The notes beneath the pieces are model-generated. The model worked only from the letters and a program-made list of their open reading frames with translations, made no database searches and was not told the DNA's origin. Source: Trogon surrucura (Eukaryota; Chordata; Aves; Trogoniformes; Trogonidae). From it: a stretch of 64,000 bases of DNA. The stretch is from contig CM036618.1 in the NCBI GenBank assembly GCA_020746105.1, positions 14,367,001 through 14,431,000 on the forward strand. The letters are read 5' to 3'. This document shows, one piece after another, positions 50,605 to 61,607 of this stretch (within the stretch, counting starts at the first letter, position 1; every line of letters starts with the position of its first letter). The position numbers were made by a program, and so were the translations under genes.

Positions 50605-53600
50605 GCAAAGCACTATGGATTGAGAAATAAAAAGATGCAGAAAATACTGAAACCACAAGTTAACAATATGTATCTCATTTTAAAAATCACTTTATGTGGG
50701 CTGTCCTGATAGGAAAGATGAGGGAAGATTCTCAGGAAATCTTCACCTCTGCCCAGGCTAGGTGTAATAGGCAGGCACCATTCCAGGCACAAGCTGTCAA
50801 TGGGTTGATTCCTACAAAGTCACAGCTAAGATGTAGTAAAAATATGATCATGACTTTTATCACTGGCATAGAATAAAATGTCTTTGAATTCAAGAAGAAA
50901 CATCTTAACATCTTCGAGCAAACGTAGCTGATGTTGTAGCACAGGCTTTCCCCTGGAAACAGAAGCAATATTCCTCGTATAGTTTCTTCTCTGGAAGGAA
51001 CCTCACTTGCCCTGCAGCAGACAGCCTTACAGCTCCAGGGCAGGTGTTTTGACCTTGTTATTTGTAAGTGAAGCTAAACAACTGGATTCTAACTCAAAGC
51101 TCTCTGCTCTTGAAGCAGCGAAGTTGTGGTCTTAAGAAGACTTACGAAAGCAGAAGAAACCTTCTCAAAAATGAAATTTGTTATCAAAAGAATCAAGGTA
51201 AAAAGAGAGAAATAAAGCAGGGCTTTAGACAACTGAATCATCTCTAGTTAAAGCCCTTCCAGTTGGAATCCTAGAGCATGAAATAAAGATGCCTGTACAT
51301 AGCTTCAAACACCATAATTTTTAATTCAACGGAGTAATTTCTGGAAGTCTCTCTAACATATTCATAATTGTAAGCGTATTTACTTATAGTATGGGTGTTG
51401 TGTAAAATAGAAGATGAAGAGGAAAGGGTTAAGTAGAGTATTGTGTACCACAAGAAAATGCAGAATAAAGGGGGGAAGTGTGGAAGGAGGTGCAGAAAGA
51501 CAGGTCTGTGTCTGTCAAAACATGAGAATCAGAAATGATTAGAGTCCAAATTACAAGTCTGTCTGTCATGAAGCATGATAGATTTAAAATACAGGAGAAA
51601 GCAAATGACAGTTAAAGAACAAACTGGAAAAACTTTTGCCAAAAAAGAAAAATCACAGAAGAGTAGCCTGGTACAGCCAATCAAATTGAGAGCTCTTCTC
51701 GATAGAAAATTGCTTATTGCAAATGAAGGCAAATAACTGTCTAAAGCAGAAACAGACAATGGAAATTAACGAACACTTTGAACATCTCTGTTTACTGTGT
51801 GAATCTTTATCACTGAATCTATAGCCAACTACATTGAGAAGAAGTTCAGAAATTATCAGAAATATTCTGTCCACCTGGACAGACGTTTGTTTGACATGGC
51901 ATACATCGCATATTCACGTTTATGAAAAGACAGACTTTTTCTGCTAATGTTCCTGAGTATATCATAATTCACTAATATTCCTTCAATAAAGTGACACATA
52001 GGATACATATTGAAAATATAGTATAACCTAGAAGTCAATTTTCAGTGTGACTGGAAATGACTCTCTTCATATCTGCATTTTATACATGGCATGCCTTGTA
52101 AAACACTCAGCCTGTCTTTCATCCAGGTTTCAGACTTTGATGTAAAATAATATTTGCTTTACAAATAAGTTTGTGGAACAAATACAGAAAAAGTAAGGCT
52201 AAATGTCAAAATTCCATTTCAAATTTAGACTTCCTAAACTGTCAGAGTATTTGTTATTTTTCTTGAAACCCCAGCTGCTAAGATCAAGAGAAAGTAGAAT
52301 TTCAACTTTTGTTTAAAAATACATTTTCGACACCTCAGAGGATGAATAGTTTGAAATTGTGAAATAAGCAGTGCAAATTATTCAGAAACCAGGAAAAAAA
52401 ATGCAGTATTCATTAAAAAAGCAAGCTAAAGCAAACAAAACCAAAAAAAAGACCTCATCCAAATAAAACCAACCTTGCATGATTTTTAGGGCAAATCCAT
52501 TATTTTCTGAATCTTGTTTATCAATTTCACATGTGAGTCACTTCAGTAATCTGGGGGAGATCAGATAGAAGTTATTGTTTTGAATTTCAAAGAAGTATGA
52601 ACTAGTTCATGATTTTGAATTTATGTTCCAGTTCAGATTCTAAATCTGGAAGTTTCCCGATTCAAGATTTTTCTTTGCAGTCACCACTAGTTTGTGTTGA
52701 TGTGTAAATGAGACTGAGTGGGAGAGTAGGGGGAAAAGGAAGCAAACTAAGTATTATCACTGTGTGCAATGACAAATTTTCTATCTGCCATTTTATTTAG
52801 CAGGCAGCAACTCTCTTTTGTACCTCTAGATTTCTGAGAAGGGGTAGCAAAGTTACTCCTCAGGGAACATCATGAACCAGCAACGTGTCTAAGCGCACTT
52901 TTTTTTTGCCCCTGCTATGACTGTCTTTCACCCCAAAGGACGTGTTTCCATTCTACCTGAACCACCTAAAGTTCTGAATAACCTTTTGAAACAGAGCTTC
53001 TAGCATTAATACCACCTTGTTCTTATCTATGTTTGCAGCTGATGAACGAGTAGATAATGATATTTGCTAAGGTTGTATCATACAGTAAGCAATAAGTTTC
53101 AAATTTGCCCTCAGCTAAACAAAGCTGAATAAACCAGGCTGGTTTTGCACTTAATGAAAACTAGAGTAATTTAAGAAATGCTCTATCTACATTAGTTAGT
53201 AATGGCCTTCCACTGCCGCTGAAACAAGTTCTCCTCTAAAGCATCAGAAGAACTAGTATCTGTGGCAGACATCTTTTAAAGTTACACCAATAGTTATCGT
53301 ATATTCACACACAGTACAACATGAAACAATTATGCCTCAAATGACTTCAACTTGCCAATCTCTAACACCTTGCACATAAGGAAATCCTTTAACAATGGAA
53401 TGAAGTCCAAACTAAACACAGCAGAATTGTTTTGAAGGATGGCTCATTTCCTACTTCTGGCTCTTTACTGTTGATTATTTAAGCACTCATTTCACTTTAT
53501 AAATGGAAACTGAATCATAGTTTACTGCTGGAAAATTATTGGAAATCAGAGTCCATTCAAGTCACAGACATGGCTATTTCCTTTCTGGACAGGAAGACTG

Positions 53601-54649
53601 TGCTCAAATGGTCCTTTCGGGAGCTCTGAATGATAAAAAACCTGTTTCTAACTTCTTTCAAAAAGATCTGTGTAGTGTTTTCATATTTAACCTAGGAAAA
53701 AAAAAGTCAGGATGTCCCTCTTCAAACACGAATGTTAGAGCAGGAACAAGGAAAGGTGAATATACATTTTCTACTTGTCTAGACAGCATAAAGTCTCTTT
53801 GCAAACCTGGAGTGAAACAGGCCCTCCAGTTTCTCGCTTCCCTCTCTATGACATGTTTACCTTTGTTTATTTTCATTTATATATAAAAGAAGACTGTAAA
53901 GAGCACATCCACAGCTGTAGGTACCTGTGACATTATTTTTGTAAAAAAAAATGTTATAGTACACAATTCCTTTCAGTTCATTTAAACATCCTAACAATTT
54001 CCAGAAAGAATAATACCAAAGAAATGCCCACCCTTTCCCTCTTACACTAGCCTCTGTCCTTCTGTAAGAGCTAGAGAAAATAGATGGATTTCACTGTTCT
54101 TCTTAAAAAGAAGGTGCAGGAAATGTTTGATAAGTTCTCAAGTCCAGAGACTGTAGAGGAAGGTTTTAAGAGCCATCCAGAGCTAGTAGTCTCAGTGAGT
54201 CTGACAACAGAGACAGCAGAGTCGAATTGGGGAAGCCGAGGGAAGACTGTGGCTGCTGATGGGATGAACAAGGCAGATACCAGCAATTTCACTTTTATTG
54301 CAGGGCTGTAGCTCAGATTACTGAAATCACAGCCACACCAGTATCATGTGCACAGAGAAGTAATTTTCTGTCACATGAGACACTTTTTTCAAATACCTTC
54401 TCCTGTGTCCTGGATGACTACAGTTGTCTAGACTCATTCATTATCGGTTAGGAAAAATAGACACTTCTTATAGCACAGTTTAGTTCCTCTTCAACTAGAT
54501 GTCCCTAACAGGAGGCACAGGTTGACTGTCTTAGACATAAACATCCACACTGAAGCCTTCTGAAGTTTTTCACTACTATAATGCAAATGCTTGTCACAGT
54601 ACTCCAGAAAACTTTTCACAAATATTGACTGGGGTAAAGTGCTCACTGA
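50605..54649. other. Unique AT-rich DNA, no gene recognised
   Basis: No repeats beyond short A or T runs. Frames of 115 codons (53539-53886) and 75 codons (54084-54311, plus) have no recognised domain. The latter is lysine- and glutamate-rich and reads somewhat protein-like, but it lacks clear splice or start context. Confidence 0.4.
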
Positions 54650-55145
54650 AGTCCTTTTCTTTAAAGTTACTTTCCAGTTAACTCATTCCCAACCTCTGCT
54701 GTTGTATGGGGTTGCTCCATCCTAGATGCAGGACTTTGCAGTTGCCTTGGTTGATCATGAGGTTTATGTTATTCCCTTTCTCCAGCTTCTAGTGTCTCTC
54801 TGAATTGCAGCTCTACTCTCCAGAATGTTGACTGTTCCTCTCACATCACTCTCACATCACCGATCTTGCTGAAGGTCCACTCCATCCCATTGCCCAAGTC
54901 ACTAATGAAGGTGCTAAAAAGTACTAATCTCAGTATTGACCGCCAAGGAAGTTGGCTGCCACTTGGACTTCAGAGCACTGACCAAGATCCAGGTAGTTTT
55001 CTATGCACTCACAAGTCTAAATACCCTGTCTGTATGTTACACTCTTGGCCATGGAAAATACCGGTTGCTCTTCTCATCTAATGTCTCATTAGAAAAACTA
55101 AGTAGACCGGTCAGGAGTGATTTGTAAGTCCATGCTGGCTATTCC
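54650..55145 (-). mobile_element. Old CR1 LINE, first part (split by a younger CR1)
   Basis: Antisense CR1 ORF2 of an older lineage: GGTTGCTCCATCCTAGATGC, AGGACTTTGCAGTTGCCTTG, then degraded blocks for the thumb and palm regions (CACTAATGAAGGTGCTAAAA is the antisense of the FNIFIND-type block), ending TCCATGCTGGCTATTCC. The element resumes at 56180 on the other side of the younger insertion. It carries many indels and no frame survives. Confidence 0.7.
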
Positions 55146-56179
55146 AAGTCAGAGAGTTGTAGTCAATGAGGCAGAGCCTAGCTGGAGGCCTCTGTTTAGT
55201 GGGGTCCCTCAGGGGTCAGAGCTGGGGCCAGTGCTTTTCAATATATTCATCAATGACCTGGATGTGGGATTAGAGAGTGTTGTCAACAAGTTTGCTGATG
55301 ACACAAAACTGAGAGGAGTGGTTGACACACCAGAAGGCTGTGCTGCCATCCAGATAGACCTAGACAGGCTGGAGGGCTGGATGGGGAGAAATCTTATGAA
55401 GTTCAACAAGGGCAAGTGTAGAGTTTTGCACTTGGGAAAGAATAACCCCATGTGCCAATATAGGTTGGGGACTGCCCTGCTGGAGAGCAGTGTAGGAGAA
55501 AGGGACCTGGGGGTTCTAGTGGACAGCAGGATGACCATGAGCCAGCAATGTGCCCTCATGGCCAAGAAGGCCAATGACATCCTGGGGTGTATTAGAAGGG
55601 CAGTAGCTAGTAGGTCAAAAGAGGTCCTCCTGCCCCTCTACTCTGCCCTGGTGAGGCCACATCTGGAATATTGTGTCCAGTTCTGGGCCCTTCAGCTCAA
55701 GAGAGACAGGGAACTGCTTGAGAGAGTCCAGCGCAGCCACAGATGATGATGGAGGGAGTGGAACATGTCCCTTATGAGGAAAAGCTGAAGGAGCTGGGTC
55801 TCTTTAGCTTGGAGAAGAGGAGGCTGAGGGGTGACCTCATTAATGTTTATAAATATGTCAAGGAGAGTGTCAGGAGGATGGAGTCAGGCTCTTTCAGCAA
55901 CGTCCAATGACAGGACAAGGGGTAATGGATACAAGCTGGAACACAGGAGGTTCCATAAAAATATTAGAAAAAACTTTTTCACAGTGAGGGTGACAGAGCA
56001 CTGGAACAGGCTGCCCAGGGAGGCCGTGGAGTCTCCTTCTCTGGAGACATTCAAAACCTGCCTGGACATGTTCCTGTGAGATCTACTGTAGGTGATCCTG
56101 CTCTGGCAGGGGGACTGGACTAGATGATCTTTTGAGGTCCCTTCCAGCCCCTAACATTCTGTGATTCTGGGGTTCTGTG
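55146..56179 (+). mobile_element. CR1 LINE nested inside an older CR1
   Basis: This 1.03-kb 5'-truncated copy starts just upstream of the GVPQGS block and ends with ATTCTGTG-type octamers. The frame at 55117-55746 covers the FADD active site (NKFADDTKL) through LLERVQRS. A small deletion near 55737-55745, in the block that encodes VQRRATKMM elsewhere, shifts the frame; a second shift follows near 55862. The C-terminal part resumes in another frame (55831-56079, with [20 protein letters not shown]). Its first 30 or so in-frame codons belong to the host element, not to this one. It shares its subfamily with the copy at 22296-22857. Confidence 0.93.
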
Positions 56180-56250
56180 ATTCCCAGTTTTCTTGTCCTT
56201 CCCATGCCTGGACACGGCTCCCACGAAGATACATTTCGTTGTGGTTTATC
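56180..56250 (-). mobile_element. Old CR1 LINE, second part
   Basis: ATTCCCAGTTTTCTTGTCCT, then CCCATGCCTGGACACGGCTC, continues the antisense ORF2 exactly where 54650-55145 broke off. The right border is unclear. Confidence 0.55.
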
Positions 56251-56602
56251 ATCTTTCCTGCCCAGCTCCAGCCCTCGGCATTGGACGCTTCTCTGGATAT
56301 GGCTACAGACTGGCATGTGGGCACATCAATGGCCCTGGATTGGCATGGTCCATGGCTGAGCAGATCTGGGTTTTGAAGAGATGCAGACCAGCCCTTCTGC
56401 TGTGTCATTGGGACAGGGGCTGATGGCCCAAAGGGGCTCACACGGGGTCCTGGGCAGGTGGGGGGAAATCTGGGGAGGCTGGTGGGGATGCTAAGAGCTG
56501 GTGGTGCTCTCAGGGCCCTGGCAAAACAAAGAATGAGAAGTATCTGCACAGACTCCAAGATCTGGAGGTAAATTCTTGACCCAGAGAGAAAATCCCAGCT
56601 TT
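56251..56602. other. GC-rich unassigned segment
   Basis: The segment is clearly richer in G and C than the surroundings, with several overlapping frames of 60-135 codons on both strands (a consequence of base composition). It may be a further part of the old CR1 or a fragment of another LTR; I cannot match it. Confidence 0.3.
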
Positions 56603-57065
56603 ATAGAATCATAAAATCATAGAATCATGGAATCATTATGGTTGGAAAACCTCAGATGATCATTAAGTCCCGCTGTTATCCAGCTCTACCAGGTTCACGC
56701 CTACAACATTGTCCCTGAGCACCGTACCTAGACAGCTTTTAAATACATCCAAGAATGGCAATTTAACCACTTCCTTGGGTAGTCCGTTCCAGTCTTTGAT
56801 AACCCTTTCAGTGTAGAAGTTTTTCCTGATGTCTAACCTAAACCTCCCCTAGCATAACTTGAAGACATTTCCTCTTGTCCTGTCAGCTGTAACTTGGAAG
56901 AAGAGACCCACACTCACCTCTTTACAACCTTTTTTCAGGTAGTTGTAGAGAGCAATAAGGTCTCTCCTCAGCTTCCTTTTCTCAGACTAAATAATCCCAA
57001 GTCCTTCTGCCTCTCCTCATAAGGCTTCTTCTCAAGACCCTTCATCAGTTTAGTTGCCCTTCTGT
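56603..57065 (-). mobile_element. CR1 LINE 3' end, old subfamily
   Basis: Four degenerate tail octamers at 56603-56635 are followed by ATGGTTGGAAAACCTCAGAT and the antisense C-terminal ORF2, including TTTTTCCTGATGTCTAACCT and GGTAGTTGTAGAGAGCAATA. It stops at TTAGTTGCCCTTCTG. Stops break every frame. Confidence 0.9.
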
Positions 57066-57410
57066 TACGAGGTAATAGAAAAGGAAAGAATGAGAATCAT
57101 CCTTTGGAGTACCATTCAGGAATGAAGCTTGGGTATACTTTGTAGATCTAAGCAATTTCTGTACTAAGTCATCTTGCCATGGAGGTCTTGGCCATTCACG
57201 TGGCCCTGCTGCAACTGATCCTTGACTGTCTTGAATGGATAGAGAGAAGAGTCTCAGAGAGCTGCTTATGTTGATTGTCAGAGTTTCCCACCTACCCTCA
57301 AATAGCCTTCCAGATCACAATCATACTTTCCACACATGTAAGCATCTCAGAAAGAAAAGCAAAGAAAAAGGTCATTCTAGTTTCCACACATTTTTTTTTG
57401 TATTTGCCAC
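57066..57410. other. Spacer within the repeat cluster
   Basis: 345 bases with no recognised feature. Confidence 0.4.
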
Positions 57411-57435
57411 TCTGTGATTCTGTCATTCTGTGATG
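57411..57435 (+). mobile_element. CR1 tail octamers without element body
   Basis: TCTGTGATTCTGTCATTCTG, then TGATG: three octamers of the ATTCTGTG type with one mismatch. No CR1 3' UTR lies upstream, so this is a bare tail. Confidence 0.45.
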
Positions 57436-57657
57436 CCGTTCTGCAGAGCAGATATAAAGAACTCTTTTAGCAGTTTCCACAATGCTATTCTTACAAGCAC
57501 CTGGAACTAGGTACTCTACCTAATTTGTCCTTGAGGTCCACTTCCTGACCTTTCTGCTTTCAAGGAGCAATACTTCCATGAAAGGTTATACACTCCTGTT
57601 TTTGATGTAGGACTTATGAAAATGTGACGAGAATATGTAAGCAAATCACAGAGTCAG

Positions 57658-58269
57658 TCATAGAATCATAGGATCATAGGATCATAAGATCACAGAATGG
57701 CTTGAGTTGGAAGGGACTTAAAAGATCACCTAGTTCCAACAACCCTGACATGAGCAGGGACACCTTCCACTAGACAAGGTTGCTCAAAGCCTTATCCAGC
57801 CTGGTCTTGAACACTTCCAGGCACGAGGCATCCACAGCTTCTCTGAGCAGCCAGTTCCAGTGTCTCACCCCCCTCATAGTAAAGAACTTATTCCTAATGC
57901 CTAATCTAAATCTACCCCAACCTAGTTTAAAACCATTGCCACTTGTCCTATCATCACATGTCCTTATAAAAAGTCCCTCTTCAGCTTTCCTGTAGGTCCA
58001 CTTCGGGCGCTAGAAGGCCGCTACTAAGTCTTCCAGGACCCTTCTCTTCTTCACTCTGAACAGGCCTGACTCATGGAGCCTGTCCTCGTAGGAGAGGTAC
58101 TCCAGCCCTCTATCTACCTTTGAGGCCCTCCGCTGAACTCTCTCCAACAGATCCACGTCTTTTTTGTTTTGGGTGCTCCAGAGCTGGAGGGACCTCCAGG
58201 TGGGATCTCACAAGAGCAGAATCACCTCCCTTGACCTGCTGGCCACATATCTTTTGATGCAGCCCAGGA
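57658..58269 (-). mobile_element. CR1 LINE 3' end, 0.6 kb
   Basis: Five degenerate octamers (ATAGAATC, ATAGGATC, ATAGGATC, ATAAGATC, ACAGAATG) open the piece. Antisense ORF2 C-terminal sequence follows, including GTAAAGAACTTATTCCTAAT, AGAGGTACTCCAGCCCTCTA and CTTGACCTGCTGGCCACATA. The 5' truncation at about 58269 abuts the LTR that follows. It has frameshifts and is inactive. This is an older subfamily with the AGCAGGGACACCTTCCACTA signature. Confidence 0.9.
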
Positions 58270-58760
58270 GGCAATTGCCGAGCAGTGCTTACACAGCATC
58301 AAGGCCTTTTCTGCTCCTTGCTCCACCCCACCAATGAGGAGGCTGGGGGTGAACAAGAAATTAGGAAGGAACACAGATGGGACAGCTGACCCCAACTGAC
58401 CAAAGGGACATTCCATAGGATATGACTTCATATTCAGCATACAAAGCTGAGAGAAGAAGGAGGAGGGAGGGGACATTTGGAGTGATGGTATTTGTCTTCC
58501 CAAGTCACCATTACCTATGATGGAGCCCTAATTTCTTGGAGATGGTTGAACACCTGCCCGACCATGGGAAGTAGTGGGTGGATTCTTTATTTCGCTTTGC
58601 TTGCAATGCACAACTTCTGCTTTACCTATTAACTTTTCTTTATCTCAACACTCAAGTTTTCTTCCTTTCACCCTTCCGATTCTCTCCCTCATCCCACTGG
58701 TGGGGGAGTTGGAGAGTGGCTGTGTGGGGCTGAGTTGCAGGCTGGGATTAAACCACCACA
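58270..58760 (+). mobile_element. Endogenous retrovirus LTR, 5'-truncated
   Basis: The landmarks run in LTR order on the plus strand: CAGCATCAAGGCC near 58296, GACAGCTGACCCCAACTGAC then CAAAGGGACATTCCATAGGA (58380-58420), a TATA-like CATACAAAGC near 58440, CTTTACCTATTAACTTTTCT then TTATCTCAACACTC in the polyadenylation region (58620-58655), and U5 ending GGGATTAAACCACCACA at 58760. The block is one I recall as a common bird ERV LTR. The true left end (TG) is missing, replaced by the CR1 at 58269. No internal viral genes follow. It is related in layout to the LTR at 1-352. Confidence 0.7.
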
Positions 58761-59426
58761 GTCACTAATATCCTGTATTTCCATACCTTCAGCACAGTGC
58801 TTAGAGATCCCAAGTGACATGGGATACTTGTTATAACATGTGCAGAAGCACTTTTATCATCTCCTCCCTACACACCTCCAGTTTAGGAATTTGTCGTCAG
58901 ATATCAAGGGGATTGGTTTCAAATGTCAAAAGCAGATGTGAGGTTATGAGTAAAGCTTTTTTTTTAAAAAGAAATATATAAACCTGAATTTCAGACACCT
59001 TACATAAAGAATTGTGAATCACTTCAAACAATACCCGTTTTGCAAAGCTATTTAATATTCTAGACTTCTGGTCTGCAGGCGTCCAAATGGAATGCTAATT
59101 ACCCACTTTCTTCCCTGGCTAAAAGATTCACAGAGGCTGACAGAAGGAAAGGCACTAGACTGTTGAACAACAATACCATGCTTTCAGTGGGAAAGACAAC
59201 TATAAAATGTTTCCTGCAGCCTAATTCTTCTAGCATCAGCTGATCATTTACTAGTCCCTACTTGACACCAATTAATCGCTCCTCTACAGCTATTCCCTGG
59301 GGCCTTAGCTGGTATTACTTTATGTTGCATTTATAATGGAAGTTGGGAAGAACATATTGAGGCTCAAACACAGCAGAGTAATACATGTGAATTCCTCCTA
59401 ATCTGATGAGATGTCTTTTCTTCCAG

Positions 59427-59572
59427 TGTTTCATTGCCCAGCAAAGGTGTTTCCAAGTTTGCTAGTTCACAGGTATGTCTACACTCTCTTTTCTTCAGTA
59501 CAAGTGATGTCCCAACCAAATAGCAGAGGGAAGATCATGTCTTACTGTCCATCAAGCCAAAGAGACATTGAG
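59427..59572 (+). other. Candidate exon of 146 bases (or nested 46- and 74-base parts)
   Basis: An acceptor (GATGTCTTTTCTTCCAG) ends at 59426 and a donor (GAG|GTAATA) begins at 59573. One frame stays open across all 146 bases, from VFHCPAKVF to SSQRDIE, whereas the upstream frame has a stop just before the acceptor and the downstream frame stops six bases into the putative intron. Within it a second donor (CACAG|GTATGT at 59473) and acceptor (CTTTTCTTCAG ending at 59498) are also good matches, but a 26-base intron is too short to be real, so they would be alternative sites. No protein family is recognised. Confidence 0.25.
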
Positions 59573-60193
59573 GTAATATAATACATAATTTTTGATGTGC
59601 ATTTCCATTTTACTACCTTTAAATGTAGTTTCTTGTTGATGCACAGAGCATAGCTCTGTTCTTCATGACATTATTGAGGATTGCCTCAAAACGAGGAAGA
59701 ACATCTAAGCAGAGTTTCTGGAAACCCAGAACTTTTAGGAAAGGTTTGTCGGGAGAGGTAATATCACTTGACATAGTTGGAAAACAGTCAAACTTCAGAA
59801 CTGTAATGTCAGTAACTTGCGTATATGAAAGGTTTTCTTATTATCTGGCACAGTATGTTAAATCTTTTGACAATTTCACTTCATTTCACTTGGACCATGG
59901 TATTCAATCAGATTTATTGTTATTGAACCACGATCAATATCCTGGAAGAATACTTTTATTTATATGTTAGTGCCCTTAAATAGAGGGTTAACATACATAA
60001 CATAGAGGTTAACATATATAACATCACATATTTGCAATGATATTTTTTCTACAAAAGCAGAGTTTTTATGGACATTAGTACAGAGTAGACTTTAAATTCA
60101 CATTCCAACTATTTCTTCCTAAACTTCATTTGATGCTTTTGGAGACTAGTCTATAAGTAAAACTAAGCAAACATTAATAGCTCAGAGATGTTT

Positions 60194-60223
60194 TCACTAA
60201 TATATAATATTTAATATTAGTGA
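60194..60223. repeat. AT-rich inverted repeat
   Basis: TCACTAATAT and ATATTAGTGA form perfect 10-base arms around a 10-base AT loop. It is followed to about 60260 by irregular TAT/TAA repeats. Confidence 0.75.
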
Positions 60224-61335
60224 TATGTATTATTATATCAGTAATAATATGTAGTATATATAATCACTGGAAAGGTAAGTTATCATAGTTGATTCTTTAG
60301 GTGATAAGTATATGAAGTGGACTCCAATACAGTAGTCAGTGTTTTCTCTGTCTGCAGATGTAAGGACTTATTTGAACTGAATCCTATTTTGTTATTGTCA
60401 CTGCTATGTACCAAGGCTGTGGCTTCAAGAGTTGCAGTGACCTCATCTAACAACTCACGTGCTCTGAAGCAATGAGTTCAGGCTTCTCTCTTTTTCTTCT
60501 CTTCTACCTGGTCCTAGCCACACACTCTCACTTGATACCAGTTCTGTTGAGACAAGTCACCTACCTAAAAAAACGAACAGCAACAACAAACCTACCAAAA
60601 AAAAAGGAAAAAGATGATTTTCTGTTGGACTATGAAATAGAACTCTTTATGGAAGAGCTAAGTGTTCTGGCCCATACAAAGAAGGACATAAGATTATGAT
60701 CCCTGGAACTGGAAAGAAGAGAGGGAAACAAATGAGAGGGAGAAGTGAACAACAACCCAACCTTTCTTGGAGACCACAATCCATCAGGGCCACACAAGTG
60801 TTCATGAAAACACAGGCTGATGTTGCACACAGAAAAGTGGTTCTTCCCAGAGGTTCAATTAGAGCGTTCTCTAAAGTCTAATATCTCTCTTTGTGTTATG
60901 TTTTATCTAAATTTGCATCTTTTCCGAAACTGCTGAGCCCAGGAGAAAGGATCTGGAGTGCCAGTGGCAGGAGCCTGGTGCACATTCTCGTAGTTGCACA
61001 TCTCATCTCAATCTGGAATATTTTTCTCCTTGAGTGTCTTCACTCCTTCTTTCTGAATCCTTTTGATCTCTCTAGTTTCATCAAAAATCTTAGTTCCTAA
61101 ATACAAGATACATGTCCAATGCTCAAATTTTTAAAATAATTTTTACCATATGCAGTTGTACAATGGAACATATGTTTCTATAGGGCTCCTACTGCCAACA
61201 TGCCCGCTTTCTCCTAGGTCTTTACACTTTCAGTCCTAAGTGTTTTTTCTTCATTTACACTGATTCAGCTCTGCTGATTCTGAAAAGTAAAAATATTATT
61301 TATACATCATTTGTATGTGTTCAGTATGGAGAATT

Positions 61336-61450
61336 GGAACAACAGCTGAGAAACTGTGTTTTGTTTCCTGGCCAATATGGCACGTGTAAAACTTGTGGAG
61401 CAGCAGCTGAAAGGCTGTGTTTTTAGTTTTGGGACCAATTTGACATCTTT
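61336..61450. repeat. Imperfect 61-base tandem duplication
   Basis: GGAACAACAGCTGAGAAACT and GGAGCAGCAGCTGAAAGGCT start 61 bases apart. Each is followed by GTGTTTT and a CCAAT box (CCAATATGGC; CCAATTTGAC), so the pair repeats CAGCTG plus CCAAT. Confidence 0.6.
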
Positions 61451-61561
61451 TAGTGATTTTTTTGGGCAGCATTTCAGAAGAATCTGATTCTTCCCCCGCC
61501 CCAGACACCAATCTGGTATCTTTCTATCTAAGTTTTTTGACACCTTTTGTCTGTGGAAATC

Positions 61562-61607
61562 AATAAACAAAGTCTGAGAATAATTTCCTCTGAAAAAAAA
61601 AAAAAAA
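61562..61607 (+). other. Possible processed transcript end
   Basis: AATAAA at 61562-61567 lies 25 bases before a run of 15 A (61593-61607), the spacing of a polyadenylated RNA copied into DNA. No gene body or flanking duplication was recognised, so an internally A-rich locus remains possible. Confidence 0.3.

Noticed and set aside
54084-54311. 75-codon lysine/glutamate-rich frame
   Set aside because: Reads protein-like, but there is no splice-site pair or family match; an antisense frame of equal length overlaps it.
56151-56558. 135-codon minus-strand frame in GC-rich DNA
   Set aside because: Five overlapping frames share this stretch, as expected from base composition, and part of it is CR1 sequence.
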